From NCBI GenBank assembly GCA_965199705.1, contig OZ241359.1:62001-126000 (forward strand): a stretch of DNA of 64,000 bases, written 5' to 3'. The notes under the pieces were generated by a model that had not been told where the DNA came from, searched no databases, and saw nothing but the letters and a program-made list of their open reading frames with translations. Within the stretch, counting starts at the first letter, position 1; each line of letters begins with the position of its first letter. Shown one piece after another: positions 44,241 to 52,497 of the stretch. Both the position numbers and the translations under genes were made by a program. This DNA comes from Azophilus sp965199705 (lineage in GTDB: Bacteria > Pseudomonadota > Gammaproteobacteria > Pseudomonadales > Azotimanducaceae).

Positions 44241-46090
44241 CCGGCGAATCCGAAACACATCCTCTGGAGCCGTTCAAACGGGCGACCACAGCAGTGATGC
44301 GGGCACTGGCAGTGCGCAACGATCTGGAGGTCTCCTTCGGCCAGGGCGCCGCCGTCATCCGTGGCAATCAGGCGCGCGTGCCCCTGCCAACGCCAGGTTG
44401 CGATCAAGCCGAGATTGCCGCCGCGCGCGGCATCGCAGATGAGCTTGCATTGCGTCTGCGCCACCACGATGAAGCAGTGCACAATCGGTATGCGCCGACG
44501 GGCGGCCCTGCCGCCGAGATGTTCCAGTGGATCGAGGATGCGCGCATTGCCGCTATCGGCTCACTGCGCCTGGAGGGCGTTGCCGGCAATCTTGAGGCAG
44601 CCTTGGAAGCGCAATGCCGACAGGCGGATTTTGACGCCATTGTCGATGTGGCGGATGCGCCGCTCTCGGTCGCTGCCGGCTTGCTTGTGCGCCAACATCT
44701 CACCGGCCGGGCATTGCCGCCAGCCGCCGAGAACGTCGCCAGCCACTGGCGCGCCCAGATCGAGCAGCAGGCCGGCGAGCACCTTGGGGCGCTTGGCGCT
44801 GTCCTCAACGATCAGCAGAAGTTTGCAGCGCTCTGCCGACACATCATCGCGGATCTTGGCCTGTCCGCAGAATTCGACGATCTGCCGGAGGACAGCGCCA
44901 ACGCCGACGAACCCGAATCCACCGAAGATGAAGGCCAGGAAGAGGGCAATCTCTCGCCCGAAGAGATGATGCTGGACGACGACAGCATGACGGACGATGC
45001 GCTGGAAGGCGATGCGACCCGGGTGGAGATGGACGGAGACCTGGACCTGAACGAGGTCAGCGCTGAAGCAGACCCGGACCAGGCGCCAACCGATGGCGCG
45101 GACGACGCCGGGCGCATCTTGATGGGCGGTAACTATGCTGCCTATACGGAACAGTTCGACGAAGTGGCAACCGCCGACGTCCTGTGCCCGGACGACGAGC
45201 TCCTGCGCCTGCGGGCGCTGCTCGATCAGCAGCTCGTCGGGCTGCAACACACCACGCTGAAACTGGCCAACCGCTTGCAGCGGCGCTTGATGGCGCGCCA
45301 GAATCGCACCTGGGAGTTTGATCTCGACGAGGGCCTGCTGGATTCGTCGAGGCTCGCACAGGTGGTGATAGACCCAATGAATCCGCTCGCCTTCAAGCAG
45401 GAAAAGGAGATGGACTTCCGCGACACGGTGGTCACCCTGCTCATCGACAGTTCCGGCTCCATGCGCGGGCGCTCTATCACCATCGCCGCCATGTGCGCCG
45501 ATATTCTCGGCCGCACCCTCGAACGCTGCGCCGTGCGCGTGGAAATCCTCGGCTTCACCACCCGGGCCTGGCGTGGCGGCCAGTCACGTGAAATGTGGGT
45601 GGCGGCAGGCAAGCCGGCCGCGCCGGGACGCTTGAACGACCTGCGCCACATCGTGTACAAGGCCGCCGACGACACTTGGCACAGATCCCGACGCAGCCTC
45701 GGGCTGATGATGCGCGAAGAGCTGCTCAAGGAGAACATAGACGGCGAGGCCCTGATCTGGGCGCACAATCGGCTGGTGGTGCGCCCGGAAGAACGCAAGA
45801 TACTGATGGTCATCTCGGACGGCCTGCCGGTGGACAACTCCACATTGCTGGTGAATCCGAGCAACTATCTGGAGCAACACCTGAAATACGCCATCGACAG
45901 CATTGAATCAAAGTCCCCGGTGCAGCTGATCGCGATCGGCATCGGCCACGACGTCACCCATCACTATCGCCGGGCCGTGACCATTACCGACGCAGAACAG
46001 CTCGGCGGCGCCATGGTTGACCAGCTCGCCGCCCTGTTCGACGTGGAGCAAACGAGACGTCGGCAGGGCGGCCAAAGGACAGCGGCATGA
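44237..46090 (+). CDS. cobT: Aerobic cobaltochelatase subunit CobT
   Basis: 617 residues from the GTG at 44237, which overlaps the cobS stop (GTGA). The N-terminal helical domain (PLEPFKRATTAVMRALAVRNDLEVSFG) is followed by a very acidic linker (about residues 220-300, DLPEDSANADEPESTEDEG) and a C-terminal von Willebrand A domain with the MIDAS motif LLIDSSGSMRGRSI. CobS and CobT form a two-tiered ring that powers CobN. Confidence 0.93.
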   Translation: MTGESETHPLEPFKRATTAVMRALAVRNDLEVSFGQGAAVIRGNQARVPLPTPGCDQAEIAAARGIADELALRLRHHDEAVHNRYAPTGGPAAEMFQWIEDARIAAIGSLRLEGVAGNLEAALEAQCRQADFDAIVDVADAPLSVAAGLLVRQHLTGRALPPAAENVASHWRAQIEQQAGEHLGALGAVLNDQQKFAALCRHIIADLGLSAEFDDLPEDSANADEPESTEDEGQEEGNLSPEEMMLDDDSMTDDALEGDATRVEMDGDLDLNEVSAEADPDQAPTDGADDAGRILMGGNYAAYTEQFDEVATADVLCPDDELLRLRALLDQQLVGLQHTTLKLANRLQRRLMARQNRTWEFDLDEGLLDSSRLAQVVIDPMNPLAFKQEKEMDFRDTVVTLLIDSSGSMRGRSITIAAMCADILGRTLERCAVRVEILGFTTRAWRGGQSREMWVAAGKPAAPGRLNDLRHIVYKAADDTWHRSRRSLGLMMREELLKENIDGEALIWAHNRLVVRPEERKILMVISDGLPVDNSTLLVNPSNYLEQHLKYAIDSIESKSPVQLIAIGIGHDVTHHYRRAVTITDAEQLGGAMVDQLAALFDVEQTRRRQGGQRTAA

Positions 46091-47220
46091 GCCTCCTGAC
46101 GGGCGTGCGCATACTGAGCGTCGAGCACTACGGCGCCGGCCCCTACGGCACCCAGCTACTGGCAGACCTTGGCGCCGAAGTCATCAAGGTGGAAAACAGC
46201 GCCACCGGCGGCGACTACTCGCGGGCCGTCGGGCCGCATCTGCTCGGCCCCGGTGACAGCCAGTTCTATCAATCATTCAACCGCGGCAAGAAAAGCGTGG
46301 ACCTGGACTTGAAATCCGAGGCGGGACGGGCCCGCTTCGAGCGCCTGGTGCAGGATGCGGACGCTGTGGCCAACAACCTGCGCGGCGATCAACCGGAGAA
46401 ACTGCGCATTCGCTATCCCGACCTGGCCGATGTGAATCCGGCCATTGTCTGCGCGCACCTCTCTGCCTACGGACGCGACAACGAGCGCCGGGCCTGGCCG
46501 GGCTACGACTATCTGATGCAGGCGGAGTGCGGTTTTCTCGATCTGACCGGCGAGCCGGACGGCCCGCCTGCCCGATTCGGGCTCTCGATGGTGGACTACA
46601 TCACCGGCACGATGATGGCCTTGTCTCTGGTCTCCGCCGTGCTGCGTGCGCGGCGCACCGGCATCGGCTGCGATGTGGACACCAGCCTGTTCGATGCTGC
46701 ACTGCATCAATTGTCGTATCCGGCCACCTGGTATCTGAACGAGGGGCAGCGCACCCGGCGCCTCTCCCGCTCGTCGCATCCAAGCGTCATTCCGAGCCAG
46801 CTGTTCAGAACGGCCGATGGCTGGGTGTTCGTCATGTGTCAGACGCCGAGGTTCTGGCAGATCTTCTGCCAGACACTGGGAAGCGACCACTGGCTTGAAG
46901 ACGCTCGCTTCGCAACGCCGGCAGCGCGCCTGGAGAATCGCACCGAGTTGCAGACCGAAATCGAATCGGTGCTGACCTCGGCCAGCACGCAGGATTGGCT
47001 GAGCCAACTGGCCGGCAAGGTTCCCATTGCGCCCGTGCACGATCTCGCAAAAGCACTGGACAACCCCTTTGTCGAAGCCATCGGCATGTTGAATTCCGTG
47101 GCCCACCCGGCCCGCGAAGACGGGTTGCGCATGTTGTCCAGCCCCTTCCGCATCAACGGCAAGCGCCCACCGAGCCAACGCGCCCCGACCCTTGGCGAGG
47201 ACGATTCGGACTTTCCCTGA
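46087..47220 (+). CDS. CaiB/BaiF-type CoA transferase
   Basis: Class III CoA transferase, 377 residues. LLTGVRILSVEHYGAGPYGTQLLADLGAEVIKVE, YQSFNRGKKSVDLDLKSEAGR, ERRAWPGYDYLMQAECGFLDLTGE with the catalytic Asp (YDYLMQA), and SMVDYITGTMMAL are typical. The ATG overlaps the cobT stop by 4 bases and its own stop overlaps the symporter ATG by one base. The donor and acceptor acids are unknown. Confidence 0.88.
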   Translation: MSLLTGVRILSVEHYGAGPYGTQLLADLGAEVIKVENSATGGDYSRAVGPHLLGPGDSQFYQSFNRGKKSVDLDLKSEAGRARFERLVQDADAVANNLRGDQPEKLRIRYPDLADVNPAIVCAHLSAYGRDNERRAWPGYDYLMQAECGFLDLTGEPDGPPARFGLSMVDYITGTMMALSLVSAVLRARRTGIGCDVDTSLFDAALHQLSYPATWYLNEGQRTRRLSRSSHPSVIPSQLFRTADGWVFVMCQTPRFWQIFCQTLGSDHWLEDARFATPAARLENRTELQTEIESVLTSASTQDWLSQLAGKVPIAPVHDLAKALDNPFVEAIGMLNSVAHPAREDGLRMLSSPFRINGKRPPSQRAPTLGEDDSDFP

Positions 47221-48674
47221 TGGCGCTTTCCACGGCAACTGTCGTGCTTCTGACGCTGATTGCCTACAAGCTCGTACTGATCGGCATCGGCCTCTGGGCG
47301 GTCTCTCGCAATCGCGGGCTGACCGACTATCTGCTCGGAGGCCGTCGGCTCGGCGCCTTCGTGGCCGGGCTTTCCTATGCCGCGAGCACGTCATCCGCCT
47401 GGGTACTGCTCGGATTCTCGGGATTCGTTTATGCGGTGGGGCTTTCGGCCATCTGGATGGTGTTCGGAATCCTCGGTGGCTATGCGGTGGTATGGCTCTA
47501 TCTGGGCCGACGCCTGCGGGAAGAATCCCTGGCGCACGATCAGCTCACGCTGACCGACTTTTTGCTACAGGATGCTGACGCCGGCAAACGGGCGCCTGCG
47601 GCCGCCCTCGCCGCTCTACTGGTGATCGGCTGCTTCGTGTTCTACATCGCCGCACAGTTCGGCGCCGCCGGCGCTGCGCTGGCCGAGCACTTCGCACTCT
47701 CCGTACCGCAGGCAGTGTGGACCGGTGCCGCCATCGTGGTGATTTACGCCCTGCTCGGCGGCTACTGGGCCGTTTCTGTCACCGACACCTTGCAGGCAGT
47801 CATCATGGTTTTCGTCGCCGCCGGCGTGCCACTGGTTGTCCTGGTCGCCGCAGGCGGGCCAGCCGGGGTTTTCTCGACCCTGTCCGAGACCATGCCGGCA
47901 TCCTATCTGCAAGTAACGGGCGGACATGCCGGCCTGGTGCTGGCCGGCTTCCTGATTGGTGTGATCGGCATGTCGCTCGGCACGCTGGGGCAACCTCAGT
48001 TGCTCAGCCGGCTGATGGCGGTGCGCGGCGAAAAGGAACGGCTGCGCGGGTTTGGGATCGTCTTTGGCTGGGGCCTCCTGGTCTTTGGCGGCATGATGAC
48101 CCTGGGTCTGGCTGGCCGTGCTCTGCTGCCCGGCTTGCCGAATGGCGAAGCGCTGTTCTACAGCGCTGCCTCGGAATTGCTGCCCACCGTGCTCGCCGGC
48201 ATCGTGATCGCCGCCATCCTCTCGGCGGTGATGTCCACAGTGGATTCGCTTCTGATTGCCTCGACCGGCGCCGTCACCAACGACCTTGGCGTCGCCCGGC
48301 GCTTCCCGGGTTGGCAGATGACGGTATCCCGCCTGGTAACGCTCGCCCTGGCCCTGTTGGCTGTGCTGCTCACCCTGGCCCTGCCAGACACGATATTCAA
48401 CCGGGTGCTCTTCGCCTGGTCTGCGCTCGGCGCTGCCTTCGGTCCGATCGTGCTGTTGCGGGTGCTTGGCTACCGTATCGGCGCCGGCGCCGCCCTGGCC
48501 AGCATGAGCGCAGGCTTCTCCGTCACGGTGCTCTTCTATCTGCTGGGCGCCATGCCGGCCGGCGAAGGGTTGCTCTCAAGCGCCGCCCACTTGCCGGGGG
48601 ATCCCTTCGAGCGGGTCTTCCCCTGGCTGCCCGCCCTGGGAGCCTGCGCCGCAGGAAGTCGCAAAGCCGCCTGA
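47220..48674 (+). CDS. Sodium:solute symporter, PutP-like
   Basis: 484-residue SSS-family transporter with about 13 transmembrane helices. DYLLGGRRLGAFVAGLSYAASTSSAWVLLGFSG in helices 1-2, and the helix-8 SSS signature around AAILSAVMSTVDSLLIASTGAVTNDL with the Na+-site SxxDS. The nearest relative by these motifs is the proline permease PutP. The last eleven codons (GACAAGSRKAA) are supplied by a REP-like repeat, so the native C-terminus was replaced. Confidence 0.88.
   Translation: MALSTATVVLLTLIAYKLVLIGIGLWAVSRNRGLTDYLLGGRRLGAFVAGLSYAASTSSAWVLLGFSGFVYAVGLSAIWMVFGILGGYAVVWLYLGRRLREESLAHDQLTLTDFLLQDADAGKRAPAAALAALLVIGCFVFYIAAQFGAAGAALAEHFALSVPQAVWTGAAIVVIYALLGGYWAVSVTDTLQAVIMVFVAAGVPLVVLVAAGGPAGVFSTLSETMPASYLQVTGGHAGLVLAGFLIGVIGMSLGTLGQPQLLSRLMAVRGEKERLRGFGIVFGWGLLVFGGMMTLGLAGRALLPGLPNGEALFYSAASELLPTVLAGIVIAAILSAVMSTVDSLLIASTGAVTNDLGVARRFPGWQMTVSRLVTLALALLAVLLTLALPDTIFNRVLFAWSALGAAFGPIVLLRVLGYRIGAGAALASMSAGFSVTVLFYLLGAMPAGEGLLSSAAHLPGDPFERVFPWLPALGACAAGSRKAA
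48639..48666 (+). repeat. REP-like repeat, half copy inside a coding region
   Basis: GGAGCCTGCGCCGCAGGAA at 48639-48657 is identical to the left end of the 18.4-kb element, and the following GTCGCAAA continues the similarity seen at 36953-36960 on the opposite strand. Only one arm is present. It encodes the C-terminus of the symporter and sits beside the convergent stop of the ABM gene. Confidence 0.75.
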
Positions 48675-48678
48675 CAGG

Positions 48679-48963
48679 CTACTCCACCACACGCAGCCGC
48701 TGGATGTCCGGCGGCCCGGCGATGAGGCCGCCAAAACTGGCGCCAGCCGCACGAAAGTGATCGGACCGACCATGCGCTTCTATATCCGCCTCGGTTTCGT
48801 AGAGTTCCAGCATCAAGTAGTTGCCATCGTCGTCCTGGCAAAGGCTGTAGAGGTGATTGGCGGGCTCCTTCTCCCGAACCTGGGCGGCCAGGGCGAGCAT
48901 GGCCTTCTCGAATTCAGCGCCCTTGCCTTCGACGATATCAAGCTTGGCGATTACTGCAATCAT
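48679..48963 (-). CDS. Antibiotic biosynthesis monooxygenase (ABM) domain protein
   Basis: 94 residues from the ATG at 48963 (MIAVIAKLDIVEGKGAEFEKAM). A single ferredoxin-like ABM domain (YSLCQDDDGNYLMLELYETEADIEAHGRSDHFRAAG) like YgiN/LsrG-type proteins, small cofactor-independent oxygenases or isomerases. The longer in-frame extension overlaps the divergent NUDIX gene and is rejected. Confidence 0.83.
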   Translation of the reverse strand: MIAVIAKLDIVEGKGAEFEKAMLALAAQVREKEPANHLYSLCQDDDGNYLMLELYETEADIEAHGRSDHFRAAGASFGGLIAGPPDIQRLRVVE

Positions 48964-48990
48964 CAAATTCTCCGCGGCTAGAATGACAGC

Positions 48991-49536
48991 ATGGCGCATC
49001 GTAGCAGACTGATCGCGCAACTCGAATCCTACGCCCGGCGCTACTCCGCCGAGGCCGAGACAGTGGCGCGGTTCCTTGATTTCGTGCGCGGGCACGAGCG
49101 CTGCTTCGAGCGCGATTGCCTGCCCGGCCACGTCACCGGCAGCGCCTGGCTGCTGGATCCGTCGCGCCAGCGCGTGCTGCTCACCCGCCACCGCAAGCTG
49201 AACCGCTGGCTACAGCCGGGCGGCCACTGTGATGGCGACCCGGACACCCTGGCGGTCGCCATCCGGGAAGCGGAAGAGGAATCGGGCCTCGCCGTCAACC
49301 GGCTGACGAGCACACCGCTCGACATCGACATTCATCGCATCCCGGCCCGCGGCCCGGAGCCCGCCCACCTGCACTTTGACGTGCGCTACGCCCTCGCAGC
49401 GCAGACGGAAGCCTTCACCGTCAGCGACGAATCCGACGCCCTGGCCTGGGTGCATATCCAGGCACTGGAAACCTGCACGAACGAGATCTCGATCCTGCGG
49501 ATGCGGGAGAAGTGGGTGATGGCGGCAGCCAGATAA
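48991..49536 (+). CDS. NUDIX hydrolase
   Basis: 181 residues. The Nudix helix reads GGHCDGDPDTLAVAIREAEEESGL (about residues 77-100); the REAEEESG metal-binding core is intact, while the first Glu of the consensus is Pro, as in the GGH-x-DGD subfamily. Hydrolyses a nucleoside diphosphate linked to another moiety; the substrate cannot be predicted. It is the last core-like gene before the accessory island. Confidence 0.85.
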   Translation: MAHRSRLIAQLESYARRYSAEAETVARFLDFVRGHERCFERDCLPGHVTGSAWLLDPSRQRVLLTRHRKLNRWLQPGGHCDGDPDTLAVAIREAEEESGLAVNRLTSTPLDIDIHRIPARGPEPAHLHFDVRYALAAQTEAFTVSDESDALAWVHIQALETCTNEISILRMREKWVMAAAR

Positions 49537-49614
49537 CTGCACGCCGGGGGACGGCCATATCAAGTCACAGCCAGTCGTTGACATGGGGGACAACACAACA
49601 ATATTGTTGCATTC

Positions 49615-50052
49615 ATGATACCCTTGACAAATCCCGATACGGGCTACTTGCCGCCTGGCATTCATCCTGCGGACTGGGACGAATTGGTTAATCGCTTCGG
49701 TGGCAACATGCGCCGTGCGTGGCTGCTTGAGGGCCTTCTCGCAGCCTGCCGTAACTTGGCAGGGGCAGGATGCAAGGAGGTTTTGCTGGGCGGTAGTTTC
49801 GTAACTGAAAAGGTGATGCCAGGAGATTACGATGGGGTTTGGGAAACCCAAGGGGTGGATCCGAATCGACTTGACCCAGTGATCTTGGACTCTACCGGCA
49901 GATTCGCCGCTGTAAGAACAAGGTACCGGGGAGACCTGTTTCCGGCGTCGTTAGAAGCCGAGCCGGGAATGAATTTCCGAGACTTCTTTCAGACAGACCG
50001 CGACGACAACCCCAAGGGTGTGGTGCTCTTGAATCTCGGAAGCCTGCCATGA
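49615..50052 (+). CDS. DUF6932-type protein (toxin-like)
   Basis: 145 residues. TGYLPPGIHPADWDELVNRFGGNMRR, AGCKEVLLGGSFVTEKVMPGDYDGVWE identify the DUF6932 group; GGSFVT...GDYDG resembles a reduced nucleotidyltransferase active site (GS-x10-D-x-D). A nearby XRE-type gene 50 bases downstream makes this pair look like a toxin-antitoxin module, but activity has not been inferred from a known member. First gene of the AT-richer island. Confidence 0.65.
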   Translation: MIPLTNPDTGYLPPGIHPADWDELVNRFGGNMRRAWLLEGLLAACRNLAGAGCKEVLLGGSFVTEKVMPGDYDGVWETQGVDPNRLDPVILDSTGRFAAVRTRYRGDLFPASLEAEPGMNFRDFFQTDRDDNPKGVVLLNLGSLP

Positions 50053-50102
50053 TCAAGTAGATTAGCTGTTGCCTTAATTTAACCTGAGCCAGATGAATAG
50101 CC

Positions 50103-50534
50103 ATGATCAAAAATGACAGACAGTACAAGATCGCAAAAAATAATGCCCGGCGCTTCGCCGAGGCGCTGGAGGAATTTGAAGCCAAGGCAGATGAGCGCCC
50201 GGGCGTACACCCGCGGCTGGTCCAAGCGGAAAAGGATGCGCTGAAAGCGCAGTGGACGATGCTGCTCGACGAGATCAAAGAGTACGAACAATTGAGGCGC
50301 AAGGGTGTGTCTGGCATCGTTGTCACTTCGATCGACGAACTTCCAAAGTGGCTGATCAAAGCCAGGATCGCGTCAGGGCTGACCCAACGGGAGCTAGCTG
50401 ATCGACTCCACTTGAAGACGCAACAGATCCAGCGCTACGAGGCGGAAGGGTACGCATCAGCAAACTATCAAAGGTTGTGCGAGGTGGCGCACGCGCTTGG
50501 CGTCGGTGCACAGACGAGGCTATCCGTCCGATAG
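50103..50534 (+). CDS. XRE-family helix-turn-helix protein (antitoxin-like)
   Basis: 143 residues. The N-terminal ~85 residues are helical and charged (KNNARRFAEALEEFEAKADERPG), a dimer-type coiled coil; the C-terminal HTH is ARIASGLTQRELADRLHLKTQQIQRYEAEGYASANYQRLCEVAHALGV. The arrangement (helical N-terminus plus C-terminal XRE domain, following a DUF6932 gene) fits an antitoxin or autorepressor. It is followed after 14 bases by the S-4TM gene, so the three may be co-transcribed. Confidence 0.75.
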   Translation: MIKNDRQYKIAKNNARRFAEALEEFEAKADERPGVHPRLVQAEKDALKAQWTMLLDEIKEYEQLRRKGVSGIVVTSIDELPKWLIKARIASGLTQRELADRLHLKTQQIQRYEAEGYASANYQRLCEVAHALGVGAQTRLSVR

Positions 50535-50548
50535 AGATTGATTGATCC

Positions 50549-51478
50549 ATGGGGCAGGCGGAACGTAGCTTGCCCGATAAACTAGTGATGGCGGGGGCGA
50601 GACAAGTGATGCGCACGACCATTCAAGCCCGGCAGAACAGCCAGGAATCTTTGGATAGATTGGCCGCGCAGCGATTTTTGTACCAACAAGCCGAGTGTCT
50701 GGAGCTCTGGCGGCTGGTGTTGATTCTTCTTGTCGTTGTCTTGCTGCTGTTGGGGCTGGCCGTGGGCACAAGTGCTTGCAGCCAGTTTGCGACCCTGGCC
50801 GTCCTTCTCTTGTGGCTCGTAGATCAGTTCGTGCTGGCGCCTTGCATTAGCCGCAGGAAAGAAGAGGCTGCGGCAATCCAGGAAGAGTTCGATTGCTTCG
50901 TGCTCGATATCCCGTGGCCTGAGCACGTCGCCGTGGTGCGCCCAACCCGGGATCGGGTGGAGGACTTGAGGAACAAGGCCAAAACGGCAGGTAAGGCAAG
51001 CAAGGAACTAGCCAACTGGTATGGGCCAGCAGCAAAAATTCCAACGGACGCAGTGTCAGCCAGGCTCCACTGTCAGAGAATCAATTGCCGATGGGATAGC
51101 GAGCTGCGGAAGAAATGGAAGCAAACGCTCTGTTGCTTCGTCGTAGCGATGGTAGTTGTGGGCATAGCGATTGGGGCCATATTGGGGGTTTCTTTGCTTG
51201 AGGTTGTTCTCGGGGCGGCTTCCGGACTCAGGCTCCTTGTGTGGCTGCAGGTCGAGCGTGCCACCCAAACATCTGCCTACGAGCGCATGAAACATTTGCA
51301 CAGATTCCTGTCCCAAAAACAGGCGGAGAGCGATGGAGCTTCCTTGACCGATGTGCGCTTGATCCAAGCAGTGATCCTGGAGCATCGACGCACTTGCCCA
51401 ACTGTCCCGGACTGGTTCTACCGGCTCCAACGAAAATCGCTCGAAGGCAACGCCAAAAAGCTGAACGATACCCCGTAG
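50549..51478 (+). CDS. S-4TM family putative pore-forming effector
   Basis: 309 residues. Opening SLDRLAAQRFLYQQAECLELWR is the S-4TM signature helix. Four predicted membrane helices: about 54-72, 78-100, 193-213 and 216-234, with a cytoplasmic loop (IQEEFDCFVLDIPWPEHV) conserved in the family. S-4TM proteins occur beside CD-NTases and are proposed to be nucleotide-gated pores that kill or arrest infected cells. Here the CD-NTase core begins about 1.0 kb downstream on the same strand, with one reverse-strand regulator gene in between. An internal ATG at 50609 (MRTTIQARQNSQESLDRL) could be the true start. Confidence 0.75.
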   Translation: MGQAERSLPDKLVMAGARQVMRTTIQARQNSQESLDRLAAQRFLYQQAECLELWRLVLILLVVVLLLLGLAVGTSACSQFATLAVLLLWLVDQFVLAPCISRRKEEAAAIQEEFDCFVLDIPWPEHVAVVRPTRDRVEDLRNKAKTAGKASKELANWYGPAAKIPTDAVSARLHCQRINCRWDSELRKKWKQTLCCFVVAMVVVGIAIGAILGVSLLEVVLGAASGLRLLVWLQVERATQTSAYERMKHLHRFLSQKQAESDGASLTDVRLIQAVILEHRRTCPTVPDWFYRLQRKSLEGNAKKLNDTP

Positions 51479-51531
51479 TGACTGCCCGAATGAGAGCCGT
51501 TCCCGCTCCGCTGGAGATTCCGGGGAAGGAT

Positions 51532-51957
51532 TCAGGTTCTGCGCCCACGAAGAATGGAATCGACATAGCTGAGGACGTTAGCGCGCTCACTGGCATTCAA
51601 CTCCATGATATGACGAACAAGCGCTGACGTTGAATTGCGGGCTTGCGAGCCGGCTTCGTCAGAGTCGTCATCTACCTCAAGCACCCATGCAGCAAGTGTT
51701 CGAAAGCTCAGACCGTAGAGTTCAGAGAGCTCAAGGATCACGATCGGGTCAGGCTTCTTGATGATCCCACGCTCAATTTGGGAGAGATAGGCGTTGGATC
51801 TGCCAATTCGCCTTTCGACCTCCCGGAGCGAGAGTTGGTGGTAAACGCGCGCCCGGCGGAGGACGCTGCCAACCAATGGGCGATCCGACCGTGCGGCAAA
51901 GTCAGGTTCCGACGAAAAGTCACCGCTGGGTGAATTGCCGGAATCCTGATCGATCAT
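51532..51957 (-). CDS. XRE-family regulator divergent from the CBASS core (CapH-like candidate)
   Basis: 141 residues. HTH: VGSVLRRARVYHQLSLREVERRIGRSNAYLSQIERGIIKKPDPIVILELSELYGL; the C-terminal tail (LVRHIMELNASERANVLSYVDSIL) is a dimer helix. Position between effector and core, reading away from the core, matches repressors (CapH) that control some CBASS operons. CapH normally has a metallopeptidase partner CapP; none lies next to it, although an ImmA/IrrE peptidase domain is encoded at 55.3-56.4 kb. The role is inference. Confidence 0.7.
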   Translation of the reverse strand: MIDQDSGNSPSGDFSSEPDFAARSDRPLVGSVLRRARVYHQLSLREVERRIGRSNAYLSQIERGIIKKPDPIVILELSELYGLSFRTLAAWVLEVDDDSDEAGSQARNSTSALVRHIMELNASERANVLSYVDSILRGRRT

Positions 51958-52058
51958 ACACCCTGCGCCATGGATTTGAAGCGCCCCATTTACCCCGACA
52001 AATCAATCAGTGTCAGAATCTGGGCCGTGCCTTGGAGTCTGACAGCGACAAGCACAGT

Positions 52059-52073
52059 GTGTCCGACAGACAC
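52059..52073. promoter_or_regulatory. Candidate operator dyad
   Basis: GTGTC-CGACA-GACAC is a perfect 5-base inverted repeat with 5-base centre, about 100 bases upstream of the divergent XRE start and on the CBASS-promoter side. XRE repressors bind dyads of this size. The assignment is by position only. Confidence 0.3.
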
Positions 52074-52102
52074 GACCAACACAAGTGTGTGTGTACGGGT
52101 TT

Positions 52103-52179
52103 GTGTGTGTGTACGGGTTCAGGACCTTTCGGACATTTGAGGTTTGGCATAGGCGTTGTCTTCAAGACTGACAAGATAT
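52103..52179 (+). repeat. Dispersed accessory repeat, copy B
   Basis: GTACGGGTTCAGGACCTTTC and TTCAAGACTGACAAGATAT are shared with 24852-24929, same orientation. Upstream there is an extra partial repeat of its first 16-17 bases (52085-52101). No transposase-like frame adjoins this copy. Confidence 0.8.
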
Positions 52180-52497
52180 CCTCATTGGCACTCTGTCCCG
52201 CGACAGATAGAACCCGACACTACGTGCGTGGTCAGCCGATTTTTCGGTGTGCGTTCAACACCCGCGATGTCCCCTTCGAGCGGCGGCGGGACTCTGTGGC
52301 GGGCGGTTTGTCTGGACGTGACGACGCCATACGGAACGGCAGGGGTCTGCTGCGGAAGGCTAATTGTGGCAAAACGGCCATCCTGTGTCAGGTAGTTCGC
52401 CCTGAACAGTAGTTCGCCCTGAGCATGGACTGGCAATTTGGTTCGGGGCGATCCGGCGGCTTGCGTTGAGACTTTTTTGCAAAGTACCATAGCAATT

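Larger units (their letters stand above)
51958..52497. other. 540-base regulatory spacer upstream of the CBASS core
   Basis: No gene seen. It contains a 15-base dyad (52059-52073), copy B of the dispersed repeat (52103-52179) preceded by a short duplication of its GTGTGTGTACGGGTT start, and two direct copies of GTAGTTCGCCCTGA (52392-52405 and 52409-52422, 17-base period). The promoters for the regulator and for the core must lie here. Confidence 0.6.
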
